DNA of 64,000 nt from Lachnospiraceae bacterium. GTDB lineage: Bacteria; Bacillota; Clostridia; Lachnospirales; Lachnospiraceae. Position numbers and translations under genes: made by a program. The notes below the pieces were generated by a model. It made no database searches. It was given only the letters and a program-made list of their open reading frames with translations, and was not told the DNA's origin. Below, in pieces: positions 42,510-50,423 of this stretch. Location: NCBI GenBank assembly GCA_017427685.1, contig JAFRSH010000024.1:20879-84878 (forward strand). The letters run 5' to 3'. The stretch's first letter is position 1, and each line of letters starts with the position of its first letter.

Positions 42510-42584
42510 ATTTGATATGACCGGAGCAACGCTTATGTGACAGGCCCGGGGTATCAACCTGAGGACCACGAAGAGGAGGTCAAA

Positions 42585-43691
42585 ATGGCTTTAAAAACAC
42601 TCGTAGTTGACGATAACGAGATCAATGCAATGCTTATACATGACCTTCTTGAGGGCTTTTCGATCGATTCGGATATTGCCGAGTCGGCGGAGCAGGCCAT
42701 CGACATGGTCTCCAATAATGATTATATCTTCGTCCTGATGGACTACGTCATGCCCGAGATGGACGGTATCGAGGCAACACGACGTATCTGCAGGATAAAA
42801 CCGCTTATGAGGATCTACGCCATGACCGGCGACCTCGGAGCGGATCTTCTTCGCGAGTTTATGAACGCGGGAGCGACAGGCGCGCTCACCAAGCCTATCA
42901 AGCTCAGCGAGCTCTACGACATCATCAGAGACAATCTCTCCGAGTCGGAGTACACGATCCCGGACATTCTTCGCGAGAAGTTCGACGGCACGGGTGCGGG
43001 ACAGGCCGACAAGACAGGTGAGATCGATCTTCAGGTTTATCTGAAGAAGATACCCCAGCTCGATTACAACGTGGGTCTTTCGAATATCATCGGCAACACC
43101 GAGGGTTACAAGAGACTCCTTAAAGCTTCGATCGGAAACATCAGGGAGTACAACAAGATCCTTGCATGCTATCCCGAGATTTCGGACAGAGAACAGGTGA
43201 GGATCGCGCTCCACAGTCTTAAGAGCGTGTTCGCAAACATCGGTATCGAGAACCTGAGACTCGAGACAGCACTCATGGAGAAGCTTTCGGTCAAGGAATT
43301 CTCCGACCCCGAAGGCGCTCCGAACGAGGATTTCAGAACAGGACTTGAGGCATATCTCGCCAAGCTCATCGCCATGGCGGATTCACTTGAGGAAGCCCTT
43401 TCCGAGTACGAGCGCGACGTCAGGATCGCACATGAAGAAAAGTATAATAAAGTAGCGGAGAAGCCTCTTTCGTCGGAAGATTTCGAAGAGGTACTTGCTT
43501 ATACACTAAAAGCCCTCGAGAGATTCGAGATCGACTTCATCCTCGAAGGCCTCGACCACATCAAAAAATCCCTGAAGGGCAACGAACGCCGCAAGATGGA
43601 GAAGGCAATAGATGCCGCCAATGAGTTCGATTACGATGAAGTAAGAAGGATAATCGACGAAGTGGTTAAGAAAGAAGAAAGTCCGGTGTGA
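42585..43691 (+). CDS. REC-HPt hybrid response regulator
   Basis: 368 residues from ATG 42585 behind AGGAGG. The N-terminal receiver domain is complete (VVDDNEIN, LMDYVMPEMDG, TG at the Thr position, TKPIKL). A middle linker follows, then an HPt domain with HSLKSVFANIG (~residue 210), then a helical C-terminus. Such REC-HPt proteins usually belong to hybrid kinase relays, yet no kinase is encoded nearby. The HPt part may be evolutionarily tied to the protein at 39921, as both carry H-L-K-xxFAxxG. Confidence 0.9.
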   Translation: MALKTLVVDDNEINAMLIHDLLEGFSIDSDIAESAEQAIDMVSNNDYIFVLMDYVMPEMDGIEATRRICRIKPLMRIYAMTGDLGADLLREFMNAGATGALTKPIKLSELYDIIRDNLSESEYTIPDILREKFDGTGAGQADKTGEIDLQVYLKKIPQLDYNVGLSNIIGNTEGYKRLLKASIGNIREYNKILACYPEISDREQVRIALHSLKSVFANIGIENLRLETALMEKLSVKEFSDPEGAPNEDFRTGLEAYLAKLIAMADSLEEALSEYERDVRIAHEEKYNKVAEKPLSSEDFEEVLAYTLKALERFEIDFILEGLDHIKKSLKGNERRKMEKAIDAANEFDYDEVRRIIDEVVKKEESPV

Positions 43692-43735
43692 TTTTAAAAC
43701 AAAAAAACAAAAGAAAAGAACCTCAAGACAGAGGA

Positions 43736-43777
43736 GAAGCCCGGTAGAGGGGGAGGGTAACTGCCGGGCTTTGTTTT
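43736..43777 (+). terminator. Intrinsic terminator after REC-HPt gene
   Basis: AAGCCCGG (43737-43744) pairs with CCGGGCTT (43764-43771), followed by TGTTTT. Confidence 0.85.
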
Positions 43778-43798
43778 ATGAAAAAATGTTATTAGCAA

Positions 43799-44093
43799 CA
43801 TTCTTGTAAGCTGTATTTTTTTATCTGCCCTAATCATAACTTATAAATATGAGAAAAAAATGACTGATTTATGAACATTCTGTAAATAATGGCATTTATC
43901 AGAATCCCCCGAAAAGGAAGTTCATTTTTCGTGCGAAAGTTTACTTTCAGCACAAAAAATGAACTTCCTTTTCGAGTAAGTGGCATGATTCATGCCACGG
44001 TCACATATGTACAAAAGGCCGTAAATACGGGCTTTTGTACATATGTGATGGGATTCTGATGAGGGCTGGGGGAAAACACAGCTTACAAGATTG
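43799..44093. repeat. Nested multi-hairpin palindromic block
   Basis: Outer arms CATTCTTGTAAGCTGT (43799-43814) and ACAGCTTACAAGATTG (44078-44093), then inner arms ATCAGAATCCC (43898-43908) and GGGATTCTGAT (44050-44060). These enclose three consecutive perfect hairpins: 43911-43973 (arm AAAAGGAAGTTCATTTTT), 43980-43998 (GTGGCATG/CATGCCAC) and 44002-44047 (CACATATGTACAAAAG and its complement). No ORF. The order of paired arms means the whole block can fold as a branched cruciform. Confidence 0.85.
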
Positions 44094-44114
44094 CCCCGCG
44101 CCCCGCCACATGAG

Positions 44115-44141
44115 CAAAAATCCGCTATGGCGGATTTTGCG
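44115..44141. repeat. Hairpin GCAAAAATCCGC / GCGGATTTTGC
   Basis: A near-perfect inverted repeat with one bulged A, just outside the nested palindrome block. A GC-rich tract with runs of G and C follows (44144-44210). Confidence 0.7.
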
Positions 44142-44218
44142 AATGCGGGGGGGGTGATTCTGATTGGGGCGGACAAAAGATGCGGTATTCCGGCGACCCC
44201 CACCCACCCCAACTTCTG

Positions 44219-44298
44219 TTCCTTCCAACTGTGGCTCGCAAATTCCACTTGTGCGTTCTTCCTTCCAACTGTGGCTCGCAAATTCCCTTGCGCATTCT
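44219..44298 (+). repeat. Two direct 40-bp repeats upstream of ahcY
   Basis: TTCCTTCCAACTGTGGCTCG begins at 44219 and again at 44259 (period 40), continuing with caaattcc and a diverged tail. No gene is seen in it. Confidence 0.85.
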
Positions 44299-44400
44299 AA
44301 AATCCACTCCCCCACATCTTGTAATCGCCACTACCCATTCCACCCAACATCTGCTATACTTGAAAGCTGAAAGAAAAACTTGCACGTCAAAAGGAGTTTT

Positions 44401-45648
44401 ATGCAGAACAATTCAGAAATCAAAGACCTTACCCTCGCCCCCTCCGGGCACAGAAAGATAGAATGGGTAGCACGTAACTGCCCACTCCTCTCCGGACTCA
44501 TGGAAGAGTTCTCTAAGACCAAGCCCTTCGACGGCATCAGGATCGCACTGTCGATCCACCTCGAGGCCAAGACCGCGTACCTCTGCAAGGTACTCAAGGC
44601 AGGCGGAGCGCAGATGTTCGTCACCGGCAGTAACCCCCTCTCGACACAGGACGACGTAGCGGCAGCACTCGTTGACAGCGGGATCGAGGTTCATGCTTGG
44701 CACGGAGTTACGGAAGAAGAGTACAACGTACACATCAATAACGTTCTCTCGTGCAGACCGCAGATCGTGATCGACGACGGCGGTGACCTCGTGAACGCGC
44801 TCCACACCCGCTTCAGGGACTTCATCCCGGAAGTTATCGGCGGATGTGAGGAGACTACCACGGGTATCCTCCGTCTCAAGGCCATGAACAGGGACGGCAA
44901 GCTCGAATTCCCCATGGTCCTTGTAAACGACGCGGATTGCAAGCACCTCTTCGACAACAGGTACGGCACGGGCCAGTCCGTATGGGACGGCATCAACAGA
45001 ACTACCAACCTGATCGTCTGCGGCAAGATAGTGGTCGTAGCGGGTTACGGTTGGTGCGGCCGTGGTGTTGCCATGAGAGCTAAGGGTCTCGGCGCACGTG
45101 TCATAGTCACCGAGGTAGACCCTGTTAAGGCTATCGAAGCGGTCATGGACGGATTTGATGTAATGCCCATGCATGAAGCAGCTCCCCTCGGCGATTTCTT
45201 CGTAACAGTCACGGGCTGCAGCGGAGTGGTAACAACCGAGGACTTCAAGGTCATGAAGAACGGCGCGATCTGCTGCAATGCGGGTCACTTCGATGTGGAA
45301 GTTGATGTTGCGGGCCTCAAGGCCATGGCAACGGAGTGCCGCGAGATGCGAAACAACATCATGAGCTACATGATCGCAGAGGACAAGTGGATCAACATCC
45401 TTGCCGAAGGCAGACTTGTCAATCTCGCAGCCGGCGACGGTCATCCCGCAGAGATCATGGACATGAGCTTCGCGATCCAGGCGCTTTGCGCAAAGTACCT
45501 TGTCGAGTACGGCAAGGAGCTTAAGGAGAAACTGATCCCCGTTCCCCGTGAGGTGGACAGGGCAGTTGCCATGAGAAAGCTTGAAACTCTCGGTAAGCGT
45601 ATAGATACGCTCACGAAGGATCAAAAGGAATATCTGGGAATAGAATAG
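44401..45648 (+). CDS. ahcY: Adenosylhomocysteinase
   Basis: 415 residues from ATG 44401 behind AAAAGGAG. S-adenosylhomocysteine hydrolase features: IALSIHLEAKTAYL, CEETTTGILRL, VNDADCKHLFDNRYGTGQS (Lys-Asp and NAD regions), the Rossmann motif VVAGYGWCGRG, and a C-terminal region ending near the active-site tail. It splits SAH to homocysteine and adenosine using bound NAD, recycling the product of methyltransferases. The sequence is of the shorter bacterial/archaeal type without the insertion seen in plant and some bacterial forms. No SAH riboswitch was recognised in the long spacer before it. Confidence 0.95.
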   Translation: MQNNSEIKDLTLAPSGHRKIEWVARNCPLLSGLMEEFSKTKPFDGIRIALSIHLEAKTAYLCKVLKAGGAQMFVTGSNPLSTQDDVAAALVDSGIEVHAWHGVTEEEYNVHINNVLSCRPQIVIDDGGDLVNALHTRFRDFIPEVIGGCEETTTGILRLKAMNRDGKLEFPMVLVNDADCKHLFDNRYGTGQSVWDGINRTTNLIVCGKIVVVAGYGWCGRGVAMRAKGLGARVIVTEVDPVKAIEAVMDGFDVMPMHEAAPLGDFFVTVTGCSGVVTTEDFKVMKNGAICCNAGHFDVEVDVAGLKAMATECREMRNNIMSYMIAEDKWINILAEGRLVNLAAGDGHPAEIMDMSFAIQALCAKYLVEYGKELKEKLIPVPREVDRAVAMRKLETLGKRIDTLTKDQKEYLGIE

Positions 45649-45670
45649 GATGATTTAGGAGGAAACCAAA

Positions 45671-46978
45671 GTGTTTAACAACAAGATTCTTAAGATAATG
45701 CCGTATGTTCTCGGCGGACTTATCCTCGTTCTTGTGGCCGTCCTGGTCTTCATGAAGCTGGGCGACAACTCGGACAAGCAGGATACCAAGGTCGCTTCCG
45801 AGAAAACGGCCGATAAGGACGATGAGGGCAATGTTTCGGTTGCTACGTCCGACCTGACCGATGATACGGCACAGAAGGACGCTGCCGAAACAGGTAAGGA
45901 CACACAGATCGTTGATTCGGGTGCGTCTCTCACAGAGATCACGGTCGAGGACCAAACAGAGATCGATCCCACACCGATCCCCGAGCCCGAGCCTGAGCCT
46001 GAGCCGGAACCTGAGCCCGAGCCCGAAGCAGAGCCCGACCCCACACCCACACCTACTCCCACAGCTCTCGAGTTTGAGGACAAGAACGATTATGTTGAAA
46101 CGAAGAGCGATGTAAACCTCAGACAGGGTCCTTCGACACAGACCGATATAGTAGCTAACCTTAAGACAGCTAAGCGTCTCAAGCGCACCGGCTACAACAA
46201 GGAATGGACCAGAGTCATCTACGAGGAGAAGGAGTGTTACATCTACACACCTCTCGTAACTGGAACTTTTGACGAGCCCACAGAAGACGGCGAAGCCGAA
46301 GGCAACAAGCAGACAGGCACGGCGACACTCACCACCGGAGTCGGTACTCCCAACGGTCATATCGTCTGCATCGATCCCGGACACCAGACAAGAGGCAACA
46401 GCGACAAAGAGCCTCTCGGCCCCGGATCGAGCGAGATGAAGGCCAAGGTTTCTTCGGGAACAAGCGGTAACACGAGCGGTCTTCCCGAGTACAAGCTCAA
46501 CCTTACCGTTTCCCTTAAGCTCCGTGACGAGCTTGTAGCAAGAGGCTACACGGTCGTTATGACACGTGAGATCAACGACGTGGACATCTCGAACGCTGAA
46601 AGAGCCAAGATCGCGGCAGACGCCGGCGCACAGGCCTTCGTCAGGATCCATGCGAACTCCTCGTCGGACACGAGTGTAAACGGTGTCGAGACGATCTGTA
46701 TGACGAACGAGAACAAGTACAACGCTGAGCTCTACACATCATCGAGGAAGCTCTCGGATTCGATCCTCAACCACGTTGTTTCGAGCACAGGAGCCAAGAA
46801 GAGATACGTTTGGGAAACAGACACTATGACCGGTATCAACTGGGCAGAAGTACCCGTAACGATCCTTGAGATGGGCTACATGAGCAACAAGGACGAAGAG
46901 GACAAGTTGATCGACGACAACTACCAGAACAAGATCGTACTCGGTATTGCGGACGGAATCGACGAATTCTTCAAATAA
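45671..46978 (+). CDS. N-acetylmuramoyl-L-alanine amidase with SH3 domain
   Basis: 435 residues, GTG start behind AGGAGG. An N-terminal membrane anchor (~8-30) is followed by an acidic linker and a PEPEPE / PTPTPT spacer (~98-130), an SH3b domain (~140-195; DVNLRQGPSTQTDIV), then an Amidase_3 domain (~235-435). Zinc ligands and catalysts are visible: IDPGH, Glu in GLPEYKLN, RIHANSS, and LEMGYMSN. It cuts the amide bond between MurNAc and L-Ala in peptidoglycan, outside the membrane. The Pro-Glu spacer resembles that of the giant protein at 7617. It lies 22 nt after ahcY and is closed by a strong terminator. Confidence 0.93.
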   Translation: MFNNKILKIMPYVLGGLILVLVAVLVFMKLGDNSDKQDTKVASEKTADKDDEGNVSVATSDLTDDTAQKDAAETGKDTQIVDSGASLTEITVEDQTEIDPTPIPEPEPEPEPEPEPEPEAEPDPTPTPTPTALEFEDKNDYVETKSDVNLRQGPSTQTDIVANLKTAKRLKRTGYNKEWTRVIYEEKECYIYTPLVTGTFDEPTEDGEAEGNKQTGTATLTTGVGTPNGHIVCIDPGHQTRGNSDKEPLGPGSSEMKAKVSSGTSGNTSGLPEYKLNLTVSLKLRDELVARGYTVVMTREINDVDISNAERAKIAADAGAQAFVRIHANSSSDTSVNGVETICMTNENKYNAELYTSSRKLSDSILNHVVSSTGAKKRYVWETDTMTGINWAEVPVTILEMGYMSNKDEEDKLIDDNYQNKIVLGIADGIDEFFK

Positions 46979-47004
46979 GCGTTAAAGCAGCATATAGGCA
47001 AAAC

Positions 47005-47034
47005 AAAAGGCTCTCCCGAAACGGAGAGCCTTTT
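47005..47034. terminator. Bidirectional terminator between amidase and PilZ genes
   Basis: A perfect 12-bp stem AAAAGGCTCTCC / GGAGAGCCTTTT around CGAAAC. T-runs at both ends serve the two convergent genes. Confidence 0.9.
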
Positions 47035-47058
47035 GTTGGCCAGTTCGAAAAAGAGAAA

Positions 47059-47409
47059 TTACTTTGAAAGTGTTTTCTCGTAATCATCAAAGATGTATGC
47101 GAGCACGGGAGCGATACCTACAAGCTCACAGCCGTATGTAAACTCGCCATCCTCACCGGGCTCTTTACGGATGATCTTAACAACGCAGTAGAGCTTCGCA
47201 TCGTTCGAGCCGATGGTCAGGCAAGCGTTGAAATAGAATCCGAGAGGAAGATCGTTAGCAGAAGAAAAACCAAGTCCTCCTTTTGAGACATTAAAAACTG
47301 TGATGGGAGCATCCAGATTGCTCAGAAGGATGTTGTCCTGTTTAAAAAGAGATGAGATCTCCAGGGTCATGGTGATTGGCAGACGTTTGTCTTTTCTTTT
47401 CTCTTCCAT
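47059..47409 (-). CDS. PilZ-domain protein
   Basis: 116 residues, a single PilZ domain. An RxxxR-type RKDKRLP (~5-11) and an NVSKGGLGF (~52-60) fit the two c-di-GMP contact motifs. With the PilZ protein at 12340 this suggests active cyclic di-GMP signalling. The start follows AGGAGG on the minus strand. It has its own promoter, so it need not be co-transcribed with the membrane protein gene upstream. Confidence 0.85.
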   Translation of the reverse strand: MEEKRKDKRLPITMTLEISSLFKQDNILLSNLDAPITVFNVSKGGLGFSSANDLPLGFYFNACLTIGSNDAKLYCVVKIIRKEPGEDGEFTYGCELVGIAPVLAYIFDDYEKTLSK

Positions 47410-47439
47410 TGATACCTCCTCAAATATTGTCCTATACCT

Positions 47440-47471
47440 ATTATACGTAGTTTAGTTTTCTAACCCGTCAA
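47440..47471 (-). promoter_or_regulatory. Promoter of minus-strand PilZ gene
   Basis: Minus strand: -35 TTGACG (47466-47471) and -10 TATAAT (47440-47445), spacer 20 bp, start codon ~30 bp further. Confidence 0.5.
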
Positions 47472-47504
47472 ATGACAGTATATCACTTGTGTTGACTGTT
47501 GTCA

Positions 47505-48650
47505 TCACTCTTTCATCATGTATGTCTGATTCTTGGCCTGTCTTGCCTTGATAAGGATGGCAATCGCAAGAACCGAGATCGCAAGACCTACAAGGGATGT
47601 GATGATGGTTATGGCGATTGCTCCGCTCGAAGGAATGAGGAACTCCATGATCGTGTCATAAACCTCTCTGCCAAGGTATCTTTTCATGTCTCTCAATAAA
47701 CCGTAGCTGTTAAGTGAATTCATAATGCTTGATGCAGCGAAGAGGATCACGATGTTGAATATAAAACCGATCACCTGGAATACAGTGTTGATGCACTTGA
47801 TGACCACGGGATAAAGTGAGATACCGTTACCATAGTAGTGGTTCGAGATCTCATGTCTGACAGCCTTGAGCGTGTTGCTGAGCGAGAAGTAATAAGCGAT
47901 CTTAAAGAAGATCAAAGCAATGGGAAAGAGCAGCAGGATCAAAGGAGCGGACGATCCTATCGAACCGCAGGCAATGAGGATGATGAGCGTAAAGATCGAA
48001 GCAAATACGATGTATACGATACCGTAAGCCTTAAAGAGTCCCGATGCCATGGTAAGACCCGCAGTCGAGATGGGAGTGCTCTTTGAAATGTAGCTCTTCG
48101 CGGAACCCCAGCTGATGAACGCACCAACTGCTACGAGCGAATCAAGCAGCACAAGGATAAGCGGGATAATGCTGAAAAAGCTGAACGAAGAAGCAATACT
48201 GATCAGCTGGAAAAGGATGCTGGCTGTGTACAGTATGCCAAATACAAGGATAACCGGCGACGAAAGGAGCTGAGCCATCAGATTGTAGCGAGGCTTGCCG
48301 AAGCTTGAAGGCTTCTCTGCAACGGGCTTTGTAACAGGCTGGTATGCAGAGGGCTGAACCGGCTGGTATGCAGGCTGAGGCACAGGCTGATAAGCAGGTG
48401 CGGGCTGAGGAGCCGGAGCCGGTGCGGGCGCAGGCTGCTGGTAAACGGGCTGGGGAGCCGGTGCGGGCGCGGGCGCAGGCTCGGGAGTGGGCTGGTAAAC
48501 CGGCTGGGGCTGAGGCTGGTAAAGCTGGGGCTGAGGAGCCTCGGGAGCCTGAGGTGCGGGAGCCGGCTGCTCACTCGTTACGGGAGTCTGCTGAGTACAT
48601 GTGCAGACTTCGCCATCGAGAAGTTGTCTTCCACAATTTTCACAGAACAT
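47505..48650 (-). CDS. Zinc-ribbon membrane protein with Pro/Ala/Gln repeats
   Basis: 381 residues. An N-terminal zinc ribbon (MFCENCGRQL, then CTCT) is followed by a long Pro-rich low-complexity region of PAPAPAPQP and YQPVPQP words (~25-115), then about five to six membrane helices (~130-375). The family is not recognised; zinc-ribbon plus membrane domain proteins are common in Clostridia and usually lack a known role. AGGAGG precedes the start on the minus strand. A long opposite-strand frame here is only the shadow of the Pro-rich repeat. Confidence 0.78.
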   Translation of the reverse strand: MFCENCGRQLLDGEVCTCTQQTPVTSEQPAPAPQAPEAPQPQLYQPQPQPVYQPTPEPAPAPAPAPQPVYQQPAPAPAPAPQPAPAYQPVPQPAYQPVQPSAYQPVTKPVAEKPSSFGKPRYNLMAQLLSSPVILVFGILYTASILFQLISIASSFSFFSIIPLILVLLDSLVAVGAFISWGSAKSYISKSTPISTAGLTMASGLFKAYGIVYIVFASIFTLIILIACGSIGSSAPLILLLFPIALIFFKIAYYFSLSNTLKAVRHEISNHYYGNGISLYPVVIKCINTVFQVIGFIFNIVILFAASSIMNSLNSYGLLRDMKRYLGREVYDTIMEFLIPSSGAIAITIITSLVGLAISVLAIAILIKARQAKNQTYMMKE

Positions 48651-48768
48651 AACAAGTAAACCTCCTGATTGTGATTGTTTGAAACTTACCTGTAATTATA
48701 TCAAACAAACCGCGATAAATAAAGGAGATTATGCGAAAAAACAAGTTAAAATCAAGGAAAATGATGCT

Positions 48769-49071
48769 TCAGAAAAGGCTGACCACAAAAACTGCCAGAC
48801 ACGAGAAGAAAGCCACCGTGATAAGGCTGCGTTCGAACAGCGAAAGCACGAGCGCAACAACGAAACCGGCGGTCGCTGAGATGAGTGAACCGGTCGAGTG
48901 GAAGATCGCGGGAACGGTCATTGCCGAAAGCACCGCGTAAGGCACGTAGGTCAGGAAGGAGCGGATGAAACGGTTCGTGATCTTACGGCTGACGAGCGTG
49001 AAAGGAACGGTCCTCACGAGATAAGTCGAAACAGCCATCACGGCGAGATAGATAAAGAACTCATTCCCCAT
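48769..49071 (-). CDS. azlD: Branched-chain amino acid exporter subunit, AzlD family
   Basis: 100 residues, about four membrane helices (YLAVMAVSTYLVRTVPF as the first, ending with LAVFVVSLF). The conserved TYLVRTVPF motif near the N-terminus is typical of AzlD. Together with AzlC it exports branched-chain amino acids. The start at 49071 is behind GGAGG and overlaps the end of azlC by 11 bp, so translation is coupled. Confidence 0.9.
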   Translation of the reverse strand: MGNEFFIYLAVMAVSTYLVRTVPFTLVSRKITNRFIRSFLTYVPYAVLSAMTVPAIFHSTGSLISATAGFVVALVLSLFERSLITVAFFSCLAVFVVSLF

Positions 49072-49774
49072 GCTGCACCTCCTTTCTTTCCTCCTTGATC
49101 GGGAAGAAGATAGCTCCGACGAGCGAAGCGACAACGGCGCAGATGATCACGCTGATACCGGTCGAGATCTCAAAGAAGGGCTGGTAGTATAGGAAAACGC
49201 TGATAGCAACGCTTATGAGAACGACGACGGTGATGCTGATCGATTTTTTCATGGGCGGAATGAAGATTGCGATGAACATTCCGTAAAGAGCGACACTGAG
49301 GGCTGTCGAGATCGATGAGGGGAGGATATCGCCGCAGATCGCACCGAGCAGGGTACCGAGACTCCATCCGACATAGGGAAGTACGGCGAGTGCCGCAAAG
49401 TAGCGCTTGCCGACCTTTTCGCCGCGCGACGAAGCCACGGCGAAGATCTCGTCGGTGATAAAGTGTCCGAGCGCGATACGCGCGGGCGTCTTAAACCCGT
49501 CATCGACCTGCTGCGAGAGCGAGACCGACATGAGTGAGTAGCGGGAGTTGATGATGAGCTGAGAGAGGAGCATCTCAACGAGCGAACCGGCGCTGACCAT
49601 GATCGTGAGCCCCGCGAACTGACCTGCGGAGGTCACACATGTCATGGATATGAGCAGGGTCTGCCATATCTTCAGGCCGTAGTTCGTGCCCATAATACCG
49701 AATGAAAAGGAGACTGCCAGATAGCCGAGGCCAATGGGCAGCCCGTCAAGAAAACCTTTTCTCATACTGTTCAT
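49061..49774 (-). CDS. azlC: Branched-chain amino acid permease, AzlC family
   Basis: 237 residues with about seven to eight helices. AzlC motifs: GLPIGLGYLAVSFSFG near the start, TSAGQFAG, INSRYSLMSVSL and ALGHFITDEIFAV. It is the large subunit of the AzlCD exporter for branched-chain amino acids. AGGAG precedes the ATG on the minus strand. No Lrp/AsnC-type regulator is adjacent. Confidence 0.93.
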   Translation of the reverse strand: MNSMRKGFLDGLPIGLGYLAVSFSFGIMGTNYGLKIWQTLLISMTCVTSAGQFAGLTIMVSAGSLVEMLLSQLIINSRYSLMSVSLSQQVDDGFKTPARIALGHFITDEIFAVASSRGEKVGKRYFAALAVLPYVGWSLGTLLGAICGDILPSSISTALSVALYGMFIAIFIPPMKKSISITVVVLISVAISVFLYYQPFFEISTGISVIICAVVASLVGAIFFPIKEERKEVQHGE

Positions 49775-49809
49775 CCGATAACTCCTCTTTCTTTCTCAGT
49801 CTTCCCGAA

Positions 49810-49845
49810 GAAAAGAGCCGGCTCTTACGGGCCGGCCCTTGTTAT
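49810..49845 (-). terminator. Intrinsic terminator of the cold shock gene
   Basis: Minus strand: a GGGCCGGC / GCCGGCTC stem, then TTTTCTT. It separates the cold shock gene from azlC. Confidence 0.75.
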
Positions 49846-49927
49846 AACCTGTAAATCTAATTATTATTTTATAAACTATATGTTATAAACTAACCGATTA
49901 GTAGACGGATCATAACCAGTAGTGACA

Positions 49928-50128
49928 TTAGCACTTTGTAACGTTCGCAGCCTGAGGTCCCTTTTCGCCTTCAACTACATCAAATGTAACAGCCTCGCCC
50001 TCTTCGAGAACCTTGAAGCCGTCCATGTTTAATGCTGAGAAGTGAACGAATACGTCGTTACCTTCCTCGTCGGAGATGAATCCGAAACCCTTTTTTGCAT
50101 TGAACCACTTAACAGTACCCTTCTTCAT
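49928..50128 (-). CDS. Cold shock domain protein
   Basis: 66 residues, a single CspA-type OB fold. RNP1 is KGFGFI and RNP2 is VFVHFSAL; it starts [10 protein letters not shown]. It binds single-stranded RNA and acts as an RNA chaperone. GGAGG lies upstream on the minus strand, with a ~50-nt leader from a near-consensus promoter. The leader is shorter than the long thermosensing leader of E. coli cspA. Confidence 0.96.
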   Translation of the reverse strand: MKKGTVKWFNAKKGFGFISDEEGNDVFVHFSALNMDGFKVLEEGEAVTFDVVEGEKGPQAANVTKC

Positions 50129-50187
50129 AAATTGCCTCCATAAAAATAAAAATCAACACGGGCATCGACTTCCGACACCCAAAAACT

Positions 50188-50216
50188 AATGTACCATACA
50201 TGCAAATCAATGTCAA
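50188..50216 (-). promoter_or_regulatory. Promoter of the cold shock gene
   Basis: Minus strand: consensus -35 TTGACA (50211-50216), 17-bp spacer, -10 TACATT (50188-50193). Confidence 0.7.
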
Positions 50217-50349
50217 AGAAAAGTTAACATTTTTGCAGATAAAATTCTCGGTTTCATGACTCGTGAAAAAGAGACAAGAAAATCACGGGGCGGGACGTGC
50301 ATTTTAAGCAAAAATGAACCGATAAGCACCCCGGAGGCTTCGGGAAATA

Positions 50350-50378
50350 TTGATAATTCGGCCGCAAAAGGATAAAAT
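50350..50378 (+). promoter_or_regulatory. Promoter of the M16C peptidase gene
   Basis: -35 TTGATA (50350-50355), 17-bp spacer, -10 TAAAAT (50373-50378), ~46 bp before the start. Confidence 0.65.
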
Positions 50379-50423
50379 AGTCCGAGGAGCCCAGGGCTCA
50401 ACACTACGTCGAAAGGATCTTAC

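Noticed and set aside
45655..46083. Minus-strand Gly-Ser repeat frame inside the amidase gene
   Set aside because: Shadow of the PEPEPE spacer codons.
48344..48652. Plus-strand frame rich in Ala-Gly-Glu
   Set aside because: Shadow of the Pro-rich region of the minus-strand zinc-ribbon protein.
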